Assembly (NCBI RefSeq): GCF_013004695.1
Contig: NZ_JABEMG010000023.1
Location: 1-45,509 of the forward strand
Source of the DNA: Promicromonospora citrea
Lineage (GTDB): Bacteria; Actinomycetota; Actinomycetes; Actinomycetales; Cellulomonadaceae
Length of the DNA stretch: 45,509 nt
Direction: 5' to 3'
Under the pieces are notes generated by a model that did no database searches, was not told the DNA's origin, and saw only the letters and a list, made by a program, of their open reading frames with translations. This document shows positions 16,817 to 24,618 of this stretch, piece after piece; positions within the stretch are counted from its first letter, which is position 1, and each line of letters starts with the position of its first letter. Position numbers and translations under genes: made by a program.

Positions 16817-18607
16817 GTGCTGTCCGACGTGGTGCGACGCGTGCCCGCCCCCGAGGTCGCTCCCCTCGCCGCCGACGACCCGGCCGAGCTGGGCGGCTAC
16901 GAGCTCCGGGGCAGGCTCGGCGCGGGCGGCATGGGCGTCGTGTACCTCGCCGCCACCCGCAGCGGACGCCGGCTCGCGATCAAGGTGATCCACCCCGGGC
17001 GCACCGACGAGCGCGAGTTCCGGGCCCGGTTCCGCCGCGAGGTGTCGGCGGCGACCCGGGTGCGCGGCCGGTACACGGCCGCCGTGGTCGACTTCGACGT
17101 GGACGCCGAGCAGCCGTGGCTGGCCACGGAGCACGTGCCCGGCCCCACCCTCGCGCACGCGGTCGCCGGGCTGGGCGCCCTGCCCGAGGAGGCCGTGCGC
17201 GAGCTGGTCGCCGGTCTCGCCGAGGCGCTCGGCACGGTCCATCGCGAGGGCCTGGTCCACCGCGACGTCAAGCCCACCAACGTGCTGCTCGGCCCCGACG
17301 GACCCGTGCTCATCGACCTGGGCGTCGTCGCCGACTCCGACGCCACCGCCCTGACCACCACCGGCGTGCAGCCCGGCACGCCGCAGTTCATGTCGCCCGA
17401 GCAGGCGCGCGGCGAGGCCGTGACGGCGGCCACCGACGTGTGGTCACTCGGCGCGGTCGCGCACCTCACCGCGACGGGGCGGCCGCCGTTCGGCACGGGC
17501 AGCATCGCGGCGGTGACGTACCGGGTGGTCCACGCCGAGCCCGACCTCGGTGACCTGCCGCCCGGGCTGCACGACCTGGTCGCCGCGTGCCTGGCCAAGG
17601 ACCCCGCCGACCGGCCGACGACCCAGGCCCTGCTCGCGATGCTGCGGGAGCCGGCGGAGCCCCCCGACACCGACACCGTGCTGCGGGCCCCGGCCGAGCC
17701 TGCGCCCGGGACCGACACCGCCCGCCGCCGACGCCCGGTGCTCGTCGCCCTCGCCGCCGCCGCGCTCGTGGTCGCCCTGGGCGGAGGCGCCGTCGCGACC
17801 GCACAGCTGCTCGGTACCGGGACGGGCACGCCGCGGTCCGGGGCGTCGGCGTCGGTGAGCGTCGTGCCCGGCGGCTCGCCGAGCCCCACGGGACGCCCGG
17901 CGCCGACACCCTCCCCCACGCCGTCGTCCTCCCCCTCCGCGACCACCGCGGGGAACACCGCGGCGGCGCCGCCCGAGCAGACCGCGGCGAGCGACCCCGA
18001 CGAGGCCGGTGGCGAGCCCGCCCCCGGCCCGGCGCGGTTCGTGACCGGCGCGGTCGCGCTGCCGGGGCAGGTGCGGGTCGGGCAGCGTGTCACCGCGTCG
18101 GCGCAGGGGTGGCGCCCCGAGCCGACCGGGACGGAGTGCCGCTGGAGCGTCGGCGGCCAGGACCGGGACAACCTCGGCTCGTGCACCTACACCGTCACGC
18201 TCGACGACGTCGGCAAGGCCGTCCAGGTGCGGCTCACGGGCACCCGGTCCGGTTACGCCGACGCCGCGGTGCTCTCCGCCGGCACCGCCCTGGTGCCCCA
18301 GCCCGCCGTGGCGGAGCCCGCCTGCTCCGTCACCATGAAGCCGGGCATCGAGAACGCGGGGTGGATGGTCCGCTGCGCCGTCGCCGACCAGGACCCCGCG
18401 GCGACCTACACCTGGAGCTGGGTCGACATCGACACGGGCGAGGCGATCCGCCCGACGTCCTACACGGGCGGCGCGACCATCTGGATCCACGGCGGCCACC
18501 AGGGCCACCGCGTCACCGTGACGGTGCGCGCCGAGCGCGCGGGCTACCGCGCGTCGGATCACCGGACCACCTTCACCCTCCCGGCCGAGTGGAAGGCAGC
18601 CTCCTGA
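16817..18607 (+). CDS. Transmembrane Ser/Thr protein kinase (PknB-like) with extracellular beta-sandwich repeats
   Basis: A 596-residue kinase. The kinase domain is at about residues 27-277: Gly-rich loop GRLGAGGMGVVYLA, K56, catalytic HRDVKPTN with D150, and DLG in place of DFG at 167-169 with the metal-binding Asp kept. The activation segment has TTTGVQPGTPQFMSPEQ. A juxtamembrane stretch holds DTDTVLR (285-291), then one membrane helix at about 307-330. A Ser/Thr/Pro-rich linker and two Ig-like repeats with paired Cys face outside. Start is GTG at 16817, five bases after GAGGAG. It is 70 bp downstream of dusB and is a paralogue of the kinase at 41359. It lacks PASTA repeats, so the ligand is unknown. 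Confidence 0.93.
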   Translation: MLSDVVRRVPAPEVAPLAADDPAELGGYELRGRLGAGGMGVVYLAATRSGRRLAIKVIHPGRTDEREFRARFRREVSAATRVRGRYTAAVVDFDVDAEQPWLATEHVPGPTLAHAVAGLGALPEEAVRELVAGLAEALGTVHREGLVHRDVKPTNVLLGPDGPVLIDLGVVADSDATALTTTGVQPGTPQFMSPEQARGEAVTAATDVWSLGAVAHLTATGRPPFGTGSIAAVTYRVVHAEPDLGDLPPGLHDLVAACLAKDPADRPTTQALLAMLREPAEPPDTDTVLRAPAEPAPGTDTARRRRPVLVALAAAALVVALGGGAVATAQLLGTGTGTPRSGASASVSVVPGGSPSPTGRPAPTPSPTPSSSPSATTAGNTAAAPPEQTAASDPDEAGGEPAPGPARFVTGAVALPGQVRVGQRVTASAQGWRPEPTGTECRWSVGGQDRDNLGSCTYTVTLDDVGKAVQVRLTGTRSGYADAAVLSAGTALVPQPAVAEPACSVTMKPGIENAGWMVRCAVADQDPAATYTWSWVDIDTGEAIRPTSYTGGATIWIHGGHQGHRVTVTVRAERAGYRASDHRTTFTLPAEWKAAS

Positions 18608-18611
18608 CCTG

Positions 18612-18665
18612 CCGTTCCACAACGGATTGAGGTCGATTCCGGGTGTGAAGAGCGCATAGAGCGCA
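18612..18665 (+). repeat. Small hairpin and tandem AGAGCGCA repeat after the kinase gene
   Basis: Just after the kinase stop is a 5-bp stem CCGTT-CCAC-AACGG (18612-18625), a weak terminator candidate. An 8-bp unit AGAGCGCA then occurs twice (18649-18656 and 18658-18665). This gap is clearly poorer in G and C than its neighbours and leads to the ribosome site of the next gene. Confidence 0.35.
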
Positions 18666-18733
18666 AAGTAGGCCAAGATCGGCTGTGCACATCGACGTGC
18701 CTCCCACTTGTACAGACGGAAAAGGACACATCC

Positions 18734-19906
18734 ATGGCATCGGAGAAACGTCCTCGGCGCGTCCCGGCGGTCATCGCGGACACGCGCAGGAACCCGGGCT
18801 TCGCCCTGGGTGCCTTCGGGCTCTCGGCCTGGGCCTACATCGGCATGTCACACACCATCGCCGACTACGAGGGGCCGCGGCTCGGCTACGCGCTCGGCGT
18901 CGCCTACGAGGCCCTGGTGATCGGCCTCGCCTGGGAGGGGCGCCGCCGGGCCGACCGGGCGCTCGAGACCGGCCGGCCGGTCTCCGGCCACGGCCGGTGG
19001 CTGGGCGGCGCGATCGTCGTCGGCATCCTCTCGGGCGCGCTCGCGGCGTGGCACGGCTGGCTGCTCGGTGAGGGCGTCTTCGCCGTCTCGCGCGCGGTCG
19101 CCCCCGTGCTGGCCGCCGTGGCCGTGCACCTGTTCTTCCAGTCGGCCTCGAGCGCACGCAACCTCGACCGGCAGGCGCAGATCCAGGCCGACCGGCAGAC
19201 GGCCGTGCTGGACATGCTCGACGCGGTGCGCCTCGCGCAGATCGCCCCGCCCGGGGAGCGCGCCGCCCGCATCGCCGACGTGAACGCGGCGGTCACGCGC
19301 GTGCACCGGCACGTGCCCGCGGACGTCACCGCCGAGGTGACCCGTCCGCACCTGGAGTCCGAGCGGACGATCCGCGACGTGGTGCAGGAGGCTGCGGCGC
19401 TGGCCGGCGAGTGGATGCCGGCCGAGGACGCGCCGCGCAGGCCCGACCCGCGCGAGCTGGCCGAGCTGGCGGTGCCCGAGACGCAGCTCCCCGACGAGCT
19501 GCTCGAGCCGCGGGCGGCGGAGCCGGAGCCCGAGCCGGAGCCCGTCAGCGCGCCCACGCCCGCCGTCGAGCCCGTGCAGGCCCAGCGGATGCACCTCGAG
19601 GACAAGTACGCGCCGGTCAAGCGCACGAGCACGACGACGGCGGTCGCCGCCGAGCCGGTGTCCGCGCCGGCGACGACCGAGCCCGCCGAGACGGTGTCGG
19701 CGCCGTCGGTCACCGACCCGGGCCAGCAGCTCACCACCGCGCAGATCAGCGAGATCCGTGTGCTGCGCTGGGCGCAGGCACTGAGCATCGAGGAGGTCGC
19801 CGCGCGCGTCGGCGTCTCGGTCGCCTCGGTCAAGCGCTACGCGCCGAGCACCGACCCGACCACCGAGACGGGCTCGATGATGGCGATCCCCGCCACGATG
19901 TCCTGA
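18734..19906 (+). CDS. DUF2637-like membrane protein with C-terminal helix-turn-helix
   Basis: A 390-residue protein. The N-terminal part has four predicted membrane helices (about 22-40, 51-68, 88-108, 112-137) in the arrangement of DUF2637 proteins, known mostly from actinobacterial conjugative elements. A long cytoplasmic part follows: a helix with NLDRQAQIQADRQTAVLDMLDAVRLAQ, a Pro/Glu-rich linker with PEPEPEPEP near 260, and a C-terminal TTAQISEIRVLRWAQALSIEEVAARVGVSVASVKRYAP that reads as a helix-turn-helix (about 335-373). AAAGGA lies seven bases before the ATG. No transfer genes surround it. The membrane/DNA-binding fusion suggests membrane-tethered regulation or a plasmid relic; the function is unknown. 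Confidence 0.72.
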   Translation: MASEKRPRRVPAVIADTRRNPGFALGAFGLSAWAYIGMSHTIADYEGPRLGYALGVAYEALVIGLAWEGRRRADRALETGRPVSGHGRWLGGAIVVGILSGALAAWHGWLLGEGVFAVSRAVAPVLAAVAVHLFFQSASSARNLDRQAQIQADRQTAVLDMLDAVRLAQIAPPGERAARIADVNAAVTRVHRHVPADVTAEVTRPHLESERTIRDVVQEAAALAGEWMPAEDAPRRPDPRELAELAVPETQLPDELLEPRAAEPEPEPEPVSAPTPAVEPVQAQRMHLEDKYAPVKRTSTTTAVAAEPVSAPATTEPAETVSAPSVTDPGQQLTTAQISEIRVLRWAQALSIEEVAARVGVSVASVKRYAPSTDPTTETGSMMAIPATMS

Positions 19907-19911
19907 GCGGC

Positions 19912-19954
19912 ACGGGTGTGGCCCGGTACCACGCGGGTACCGGGCCACACCCGT
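19912..19954. terminator. Bidirectional intrinsic terminator hairpin, perfect 19-bp stem
   Basis: Arms 19912-19930 and 19936-19954 are perfect reverse complements (19 bp) around a 5-base loop ACGCG. It lies between the convergent DUF2637-like gene (stop 19906) and the aldehyde dehydrogenase gene (stop 19974), so it can end transcription in both directions. No U-run follows, as is common in GC-rich actinobacteria. Confidence 0.85.
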
Positions 19955-19973
19955 TGCTGCGTCGGGACCGCGG

Positions 19974-21509
19974 TCAGCCGAAGTTGACGCCCTGCGCGAG
20001 CGGCAGCTCGGTCGAGTAGTTGACCGTGTTGGTGGCACGGCGCATGTACTGCTTCCACGCGTCCGAGCCCGACTCGCGGCCGCCGCCCGTGGACTTCTCG
20101 CCGCCGAACGCGCCGCCGATCTCGGCGCCCGAGGTACCGATGTTCACGTTGACGATGCCGCAGTCCGAACCGACCTCGGACAGGAACGTCTCCGCCTCGC
20201 GCACGTCGAGCGTGAAGATGGCCGACGACAGGCCCTGGGGCACGTCGTTGTGCACGGCGATCGCCTCGGTGAGGTCCGAGTAGCTCATCACGTACAGGAT
20301 CGGCGCGAAGGTCTCGCGCCGGACGACGTCGGCCTGCTCCGGCATGCGGACGATCGCCGGGCGCACGTACGCGGCGTCCTCGGCGCCCGGGACGGTCACG
20401 GCGGTCCCGCCCACGACGAGCTCGCCGCCCGCCGCGACGGCCTCGTCGATCGCGGCGAGCATGCGGTCGCGCGCCGCCACGTCGACGAGCGGGCCCACCA
20501 GCGTGCCCTCGGTGCGGGGGTCGCCGATCGGCAGCCCGTCGTACACCTTCGCGAGGCGGGCGACGACGTCGTCGACGATCGACTCGTGCACGATGAGCCG
20601 GCGCAGCGAGGTGCAGCGCTGCCCCGCCGTGCCCGCGGCGGCGAAGACCGCGCCTCGCACCGCGAGGTCGAGGTCGGCCGACGGCGCGACGACCGCGGCG
20701 TTGTTGCCGCCCAGCTCGAGCAGGTACCGGCCGCCGCGCGCCGCCACGGCGGGTGCGACCTGCTGCCCCATGCGCTCCGAGCCGGTCGCCGAGACGAGCG
20801 CGACGCGCGGGTCGGCCACGAGCGCCTCGCCGGCCTCCCGGTCGCCGAGCACGAGCTGCGAGACGCCCGCGGGGAACCCGGCCTCGGCGAGCGCCCGGTC
20901 GAGCAGCGCGGAGGCGCCGAGGGAGGACAGGAGCGTCTTCTCGCTCGGCTTCCACACGACGGTGTCGCCGCACACCAGCGCGACGGCGGTGTTCCACGAC
21001 CACACCGCGACGGGGAAGTTGAAGGCGCTGACCACGCCGACGACGCCCAGCGGGTGCCACGTCTCCATGAGCCGGTGGCCCGGCCGCTCCGACGGCATGG
21101 TGCGTCCGCCGACCTGCCGCGACAGCCCGACGGCGAAGTCGCAGATGTCGATCATCTCCTGGACCTCGCCGAGGGCCTCGCTCGTGATCTTGCCCGCCTC
21201 GAGGGTGACGAGCTCGGCGAGGTCGGCCTTGTGCTCGGTGAGCAGCTCGCCCAGGCGCTTGACGACCTGGCCGCGCACGGGGGCGGGCACGGAGCGCCAC
21301 GTCCGGAACGCCTCGGCGGCCCGCCCGACGGCGGCCTCGGTCTCGGCCGCGCCGTCGCGCCGCAGCTCGAGCAGCGGCTGCCCGGACAGGGGCGACACGA
21401 CACGCAGGCCGGTCCCCTCGGGCACGCCGGCGCCGAGCCGCCGCAGGGCGGCGCGGGCGGCGTCGCGCAGCTCGGTCGTCAGCGGGCTGTCGGTGGTGGT
21501 GCTGGTCAT
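19974..21509 (-). CDS. amaB: ALDH7-type aldehyde dehydrogenase (2-aminoadipate semialdehyde dehydrogenase)
   Basis: A 511-residue NAD(P)-dependent aldehyde dehydrogenase. Catalytic residues are N164 (SAFNFPV), E265 (LLELGGNN) and C299 (AGQRCTSLRR). The C-terminal IGTSGAEIGGAFGGEKSTGGG then GRESGSDAWKQYMRR and TVNYSTELPLAQGVNFG are characteristic of the ALDH7/antiquitin group, which oxidises 2-aminoadipate semialdehyde (piperideine-6-carboxylate) to 2-aminoadipate in lysine catabolism. The start ATG at 21509 overlaps the HglS stop by four bases. Neighbours are HglS and an FAD amine oxidase, so the lysine/pipecolate role is well supported by family and context. An open frame reaches further upstream but is antisense shadow. 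Confidence 0.88.
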   Translation of the reverse strand: MTSTTTDSPLTTELRDAARAALRRLGAGVPEGTGLRVVSPLSGQPLLELRRDGAAETEAAVGRAAEAFRTWRSVPAPVRGQVVKRLGELLTEHKADLAELVTLEAGKITSEALGEVQEMIDICDFAVGLSRQVGGRTMPSERPGHRLMETWHPLGVVGVVSAFNFPVAVWSWNTAVALVCGDTVVWKPSEKTLLSSLGASALLDRALAEAGFPAGVSQLVLGDREAGEALVADPRVALVSATGSERMGQQVAPAVAARGGRYLLELGGNNAAVVAPSADLDLAVRGAVFAAAGTAGQRCTSLRRLIVHESIVDDVVARLAKVYDGLPIGDPRTEGTLVGPLVDVAARDRMLAAIDEAVAAGGELVVGGTAVTVPGAEDAAYVRPAIVRMPEQADVVRRETFAPILYVMSYSDLTEAIAVHNDVPQGLSSAIFTLDVREAETFLSEVGSDCGIVNVNIGTSGAEIGGAFGGEKSTGGGRESGSDAWKQYMRRATNTVNYSTELPLAQGVNFG

Positions 21510-22927
21510 CGCGAAGCTCCCATGCTCGTCGAGGGGGTGGTGGAGGGCAGGGTGGTGGAGAGGGTGGCCGGGTCGACGCCGAGGGTCTCGGCGGCGGCGG
21601 CCAGCGACCTGTCCACCTGGTCGGCGTACAGGTCGAAGGGGTCGTTGAGCTCCCGGCCGAGCGCGCCCGCCATCCAGTCGGCGTCCCGGTCGGTGGCCTC
21701 CTGGCTGGCGTCCTTCGAGCCGTCGGAGGTCAGGTTGGACTGGAAGATCCCGGCCGCGGAGCGCGGCAGGAAGTCCTCGTACACGATCGGCTCGCGCCGC
21801 ACGGTGCCGGTCGCGGCGTCGGCCTCGTAGGTGAACCAGCCGAGGCCCTGCTCGGCGAGGGCGGCCTCGGTGGTGGGGAACGTGCGGTGCCAGACGTCGC
21901 GCGCGATCTCCTGGCGCCGCTCCTCGGTGAGGCCGCCGTCCTCGGCGCGCGCGGCCGCGGCCGTCTCGTCGATCTCGACCACCGCGGCGTCGTAGGCGGC
22001 CCGGCCCTCGCGGGTGAGCGCGATGCCGCGCGCCTCGACCTCGCCGAACCGGACGCGCAGCGCGTCCTGGACGATCTCGCCGTCGGGCGTGCGGAACGTG
22101 CGCGGCTCGGCGAGGGCACGGAACGACGTCTGGCGCAGCAGCACGTCGGGCCCCTCCCAGCGGGGCGGGCCCTGGATGGCGTCGATCATCGTGATGCCGC
22201 GCGCCTCCATGCGGGCGTACAGGTCGTCGATGTCGAGCACGCGGGGCGTGAGGTGGTTGATGTGGGTCGAGGCGACGCCGCCGATGTCGGCCGCGACGGC
22301 GCTGATCGCCTCGAGCTCCCGGTACCAGGCCTGGTCGACCGGCTCGCGGGACAGCTCGAACGCCTCGGTGGCCAGGCGGAGGAACTCGGCGGCCTGGTCC
22401 TCGGGCAGGCCGCCCTCGGCCTCGGCGCGGTCCGCCAGTGCCAGCAGCTCCGGCCCGAACAGCGTGCGCGCGGCGAGGAAGGTCTCCAGGCGCCGCTCCA
22501 GGTCCGCGGTGAAGAACCGGCGGTCGGCCGTGACGAGCATGGACGTGAAGACGCGGAACGGGTTGCGCGCCAGCTCCGCGCGCTCGACCGGCCGGAACGC
22601 CGTCGAGATCACGGGGACGGAGCTCGACGAGGCGTCGCGCAGGTCGTAGAACCCGACCGGGTGCATGCCCATGGCGCCGAAGACGCGCGCGACCTGCGCC
22701 ATCTCGGTCGGCGTACCCACGCGGATCGCGCCGTGCCGCTCCGCGGTGACGCGCTCGATCGACCCGAGCCGCTCGGCGTCGGCGCCGTGCCGGTCCACGA
22801 AGTCGGCGTTGACCTCGTGCGACACGTCGAGCAGCGTCGTGTAGGCGGGCACCTCCTTCCCGTACATGTCCGAGAGGCTGCGCGCGAACGCGGCCCTCAG
22901 CTGCCAGGGCTCCAGGAACGTGGGCAT
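21506..22927 (-). CDS. hglS: 2-oxoadipate dioxygenase/decarboxylase (HglS, DUF1338 family)
   Basis: A 473-residue protein of the DUF1338/YdcJ family. Characterised members (HglS) are Fe(II)-dependent and convert 2-oxoadipate and oxygen to D-2-hydroxyglutarate and carbon dioxide. Candidate metal ligands are visible: H65 in ERHGAIRVG, H222/H225 in STHINHLTPR and a Glu in FGEVEARG near residue 296. The substrate-proximal LLRQTSFRAL block at about 263-272 is also conserved. The C-terminal tail after residue 450 is Thr/Ser-rich and probably disordered. It starts with ATG at 22927, 17 bp after the FAD oxidoreductase stop, and overlaps the dehydrogenase start by four bases. Clustering with these two genes fits the 2-oxoadipate branch of lysine catabolism. 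Confidence 0.9.
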   Translation of the reverse strand: MPTFLEPWQLRAAFARSLSDMYGKEVPAYTTLLDVSHEVNADFVDRHGADAERLGSIERVTAERHGAIRVGTPTEMAQVARVFGAMGMHPVGFYDLRDASSSSVPVISTAFRPVERAELARNPFRVFTSMLVTADRRFFTADLERRLETFLAARTLFGPELLALADRAEAEGGLPEDQAAEFLRLATEAFELSREPVDQAWYRELEAISAVAADIGGVASTHINHLTPRVLDIDDLYARMEARGITMIDAIQGPPRWEGPDVLLRQTSFRALAEPRTFRTPDGEIVQDALRVRFGEVEARGIALTREGRAAYDAAVVEIDETAAAARAEDGGLTEERRQEIARDVWHRTFPTTEAALAEQGLGWFTYEADAATGTVRREPIVYEDFLPRSAAGIFQSNLTSDGSKDASQEATDRDADWMAGALGRELNDPFDLYADQVDRSLAAAAETLGVDPATLSTTLPSTTPSTSMGASR

Positions 22928-22944
22928 CGGTGCTCTCCTGTCCG

Positions 22945-24159
22945 TCAGATGATGTGCGACTCGGGGCCGCGTCGCCCCGGGCCGGTGGAGGTCTCGGGCT
23001 GCCCGCCGCCGAACCGCCGCGCGTCGAACCCCGACACGTCGACGCGCGGGGTGCGTCCGGCGTACAGGTCACGGACGACCTCGCCGACGGCGGGCGCCTG
23101 GAGGAACCCGTGGCCGGAGAAGCCGGTCGCGTACAGCACGCGGCCCGGCACGTCGGCGGCCTCGCCGACGAGGGCGTTGCGGTCGGGGGTCGTCTCGTAC
23201 AGGCCGGCCCAGCCGCGGGCGACGGGCACGTCGGCCAGGCCGGGCGCGCACGCGCCGATCGCGTCGCGCAGCAGCGGCAGCCACGACGGGTCGTAGGTGC
23301 GCTCGAACGCGACGGGCGTCGCGGGGTCGGCGATGCCCAGCAGCAGCCCGTCGGGCGCGGCGTTGTGGAAGTAGAACGTCGTCCCGTAGTCGATCGTGAA
23401 CGGGATGCGCGACGGCGCGGGGTCCAGCGGCGGCGTGAAGCCGATCTGCCGCCGGTAGGGGTCGACGGGCAGGTCGAGGCCCGCCTTGGCGGCGACGTCC
23501 CGGCTCCACGCGCCCGCGCAGAGCACGACGGCGTTCGTGCGCACCCGCCCCTGGTCCGTCCAGACCGCGACGAGCCGGTCGTCGCGCGCCTCGAAGCCGG
23601 TCGCCGCGACGTGGGTCCGCACACGGGCGCCGTGGTCCTCCGCGCCGGCCGCATACCCCTCGACGACGGCCTTCGGGTGGGCGAAGCCGTCGCGCGCGGC
23701 GTAGGCGGCCCCGGCGTACCGCCCGACGTCGACGTACGGGTTGAGCCGCCGGACGGCGTCGGCGTCGAGCATGCGGCTCGCGACGCCCCGCTCGTTCTGC
23801 AGGGCGACCGACTCCTCGAACAGCGCGACGTCGGCGGGCTCCGGCAGGAGGAACAGGTAGCCGGGCTGCTCGAGGCCGATGTCGGCGCCGGGCCGGCGGG
23901 CGAAGTCCTCGTAGAGCTCGAGGCTGCGGCGCCCGAGGTCGATGTTCGCCGGGTCGGAGAACTGGGCGCGCACGCCACCGATCGGCTTGCCCGAGCTGCC
24001 CGAGGCGAGCTCGTCGGCCTCCAGCAGCAGCACGTCGGCACCGTCCTCGGCGAGGTGGAAGGCCACGGACGCGCCGATGGCGCCGCCGCCGACCACGACC
24101 ACCTCGGCCTGCGCGGGCAGCGGTCCCCTGCGGTCAGGGAGGCGGCGCGCGGAGGTCAT
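22945..24159 (-). CDS. FAD-dependent amine oxidoreductase (DAO family), candidate pipecolate oxidase
   Basis: A 404-residue flavoprotein. The Rossmann motif is EVVVVGGGAIGASVAFHLAEDGADVLLLEAD at the N-terminus, followed by SGSSGKPIGGVR and a C-terminal GFSGHGFLQAPAVGEVVRDL, the pattern of the D-amino acid/sarcosine oxidase (SoxB, AmaA) family. I chose the ATG at 24159 with CAGGA eight bases upstream; an earlier ATG adds 14 unconserved residues. It is the first gene of a three-gene operon with HglS and an ALDH7 dehydrogenase. By analogy to the Pseudomonas putida amaA-amaB-hglS cluster it may oxidise L-pipecolate, but sarcosine, proline or another secondary amine is possible. Confidence 0.82.
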   Translation of the reverse strand: MTSARRLPDRRGPLPAQAEVVVVGGGAIGASVAFHLAEDGADVLLLEADELASGSSGKPIGGVRAQFSDPANIDLGRRSLELYEDFARRPGADIGLEQPGYLFLLPEPADVALFEESVALQNERGVASRMLDADAVRRLNPYVDVGRYAGAAYAARDGFAHPKAVVEGYAAGAEDHGARVRTHVAATGFEARDDRLVAVWTDQGRVRTNAVVLCAGAWSRDVAAKAGLDLPVDPYRRQIGFTPPLDPAPSRIPFTIDYGTTFYFHNAAPDGLLLGIADPATPVAFERTYDPSWLPLLRDAIGACAPGLADVPVARGWAGLYETTPDRNALVGEAADVPGRVLYATGFSGHGFLQAPAVGEVVRDLYAGRTPRVDVSGFDARRFGGGQPETSTGPGRRGPESHII

Positions 24160-24219
24160 GCACGCATCCTGCCACGCTCTCCGGCGGGAGTGGATCCACA
24201 CCGGAATTGTTCCTCCGGA

Positions 24220-24618
24220 TCAGCCCTTCGACGACGCGCGGCAGTCCGCGCAGGTGCCCCACAGCTCGATCGTGTGCTCGATGTCGTCGAACCCCTGCGC
24301 CGCCGCGACCTTGGACGCCCAGGACTCGACCGTGGGGCCGTCGATCTCGACGGTGCGGCCGCAGTGCCGGCACACGAGGTGGTGGTGGTGCTCGCGGCGC
24401 GCGCAGCGGCGGTAGAGGCTCTCGCCGTCCTCGGCGCGCAGCACGTCGACCTCGCTCGCCTCGGCGAGCGCCTGCAGCGCGCGGTACACGGTGGCGAGCC
24501 CGACGGACTCCCCGCGGGCGCGCAGGGTCTCGTGGAGCTGCTGCGCGGAGCGGAAGTCGGCGAGCTCGTCGAGGGCCTCGACCACGGCGGCCCGCTGGCG
24601 GGTCATGCGTGCGGCCAT
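24220..24618 (-). CDS. zur: Zinc uptake regulator, Fur family
   Basis: A 132-residue Fur-family repressor that binds DNA when loaded with zinc. The winged helix is MTRQRAAVVEALDELADFRSAQQLHETLRARG followed by LATVYRALQALAE. The HEHHHHLVCRHCG segment carries a His cluster and the first CxxC; the second CxxC is CADC near the C-terminus, together forming the structural zinc site. I chose the ATG at 24618, which has AAAGGAG eight bases upstream and overlaps the znuB stop (TGATG). It ends the znu operon. Its likely operator is the paired palindrome before znuA, so it represses its own operon when zinc is plentiful. Confidence 0.92.
   Translation of the reverse strand: MAARMTRQRAAVVEALDELADFRSAQQLHETLRARGESVGLATVYRALQALAEASEVDVLRAEDGESLYRRCARREHHHHLVCRHCGRTVEIDGPTVESWASKVAAAQGFDDIEHTIELWGTCADCRASSKG

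Noticed and set aside
16817-18607. Pseudokinase reading of the first kinase because of DLG
   Set aside because: Lys, catalytic Asp and metal-binding Asp are all intact; DLG is found in active kinases.
18608-18733. tRNA gene or attachment site in the AT-richer gap
   Set aside because: No cloverleaf can be drawn and there is no integrase nearby; only a short tandem repeat and a small stem are seen.
19974-24041. Single minus-strand frame covering the dehydrogenase and running through the HglS and oxidase genes
   Set aside because: Only the part from 21509 on has family features; the upstream part is a shadow of HglS and the oxidase.
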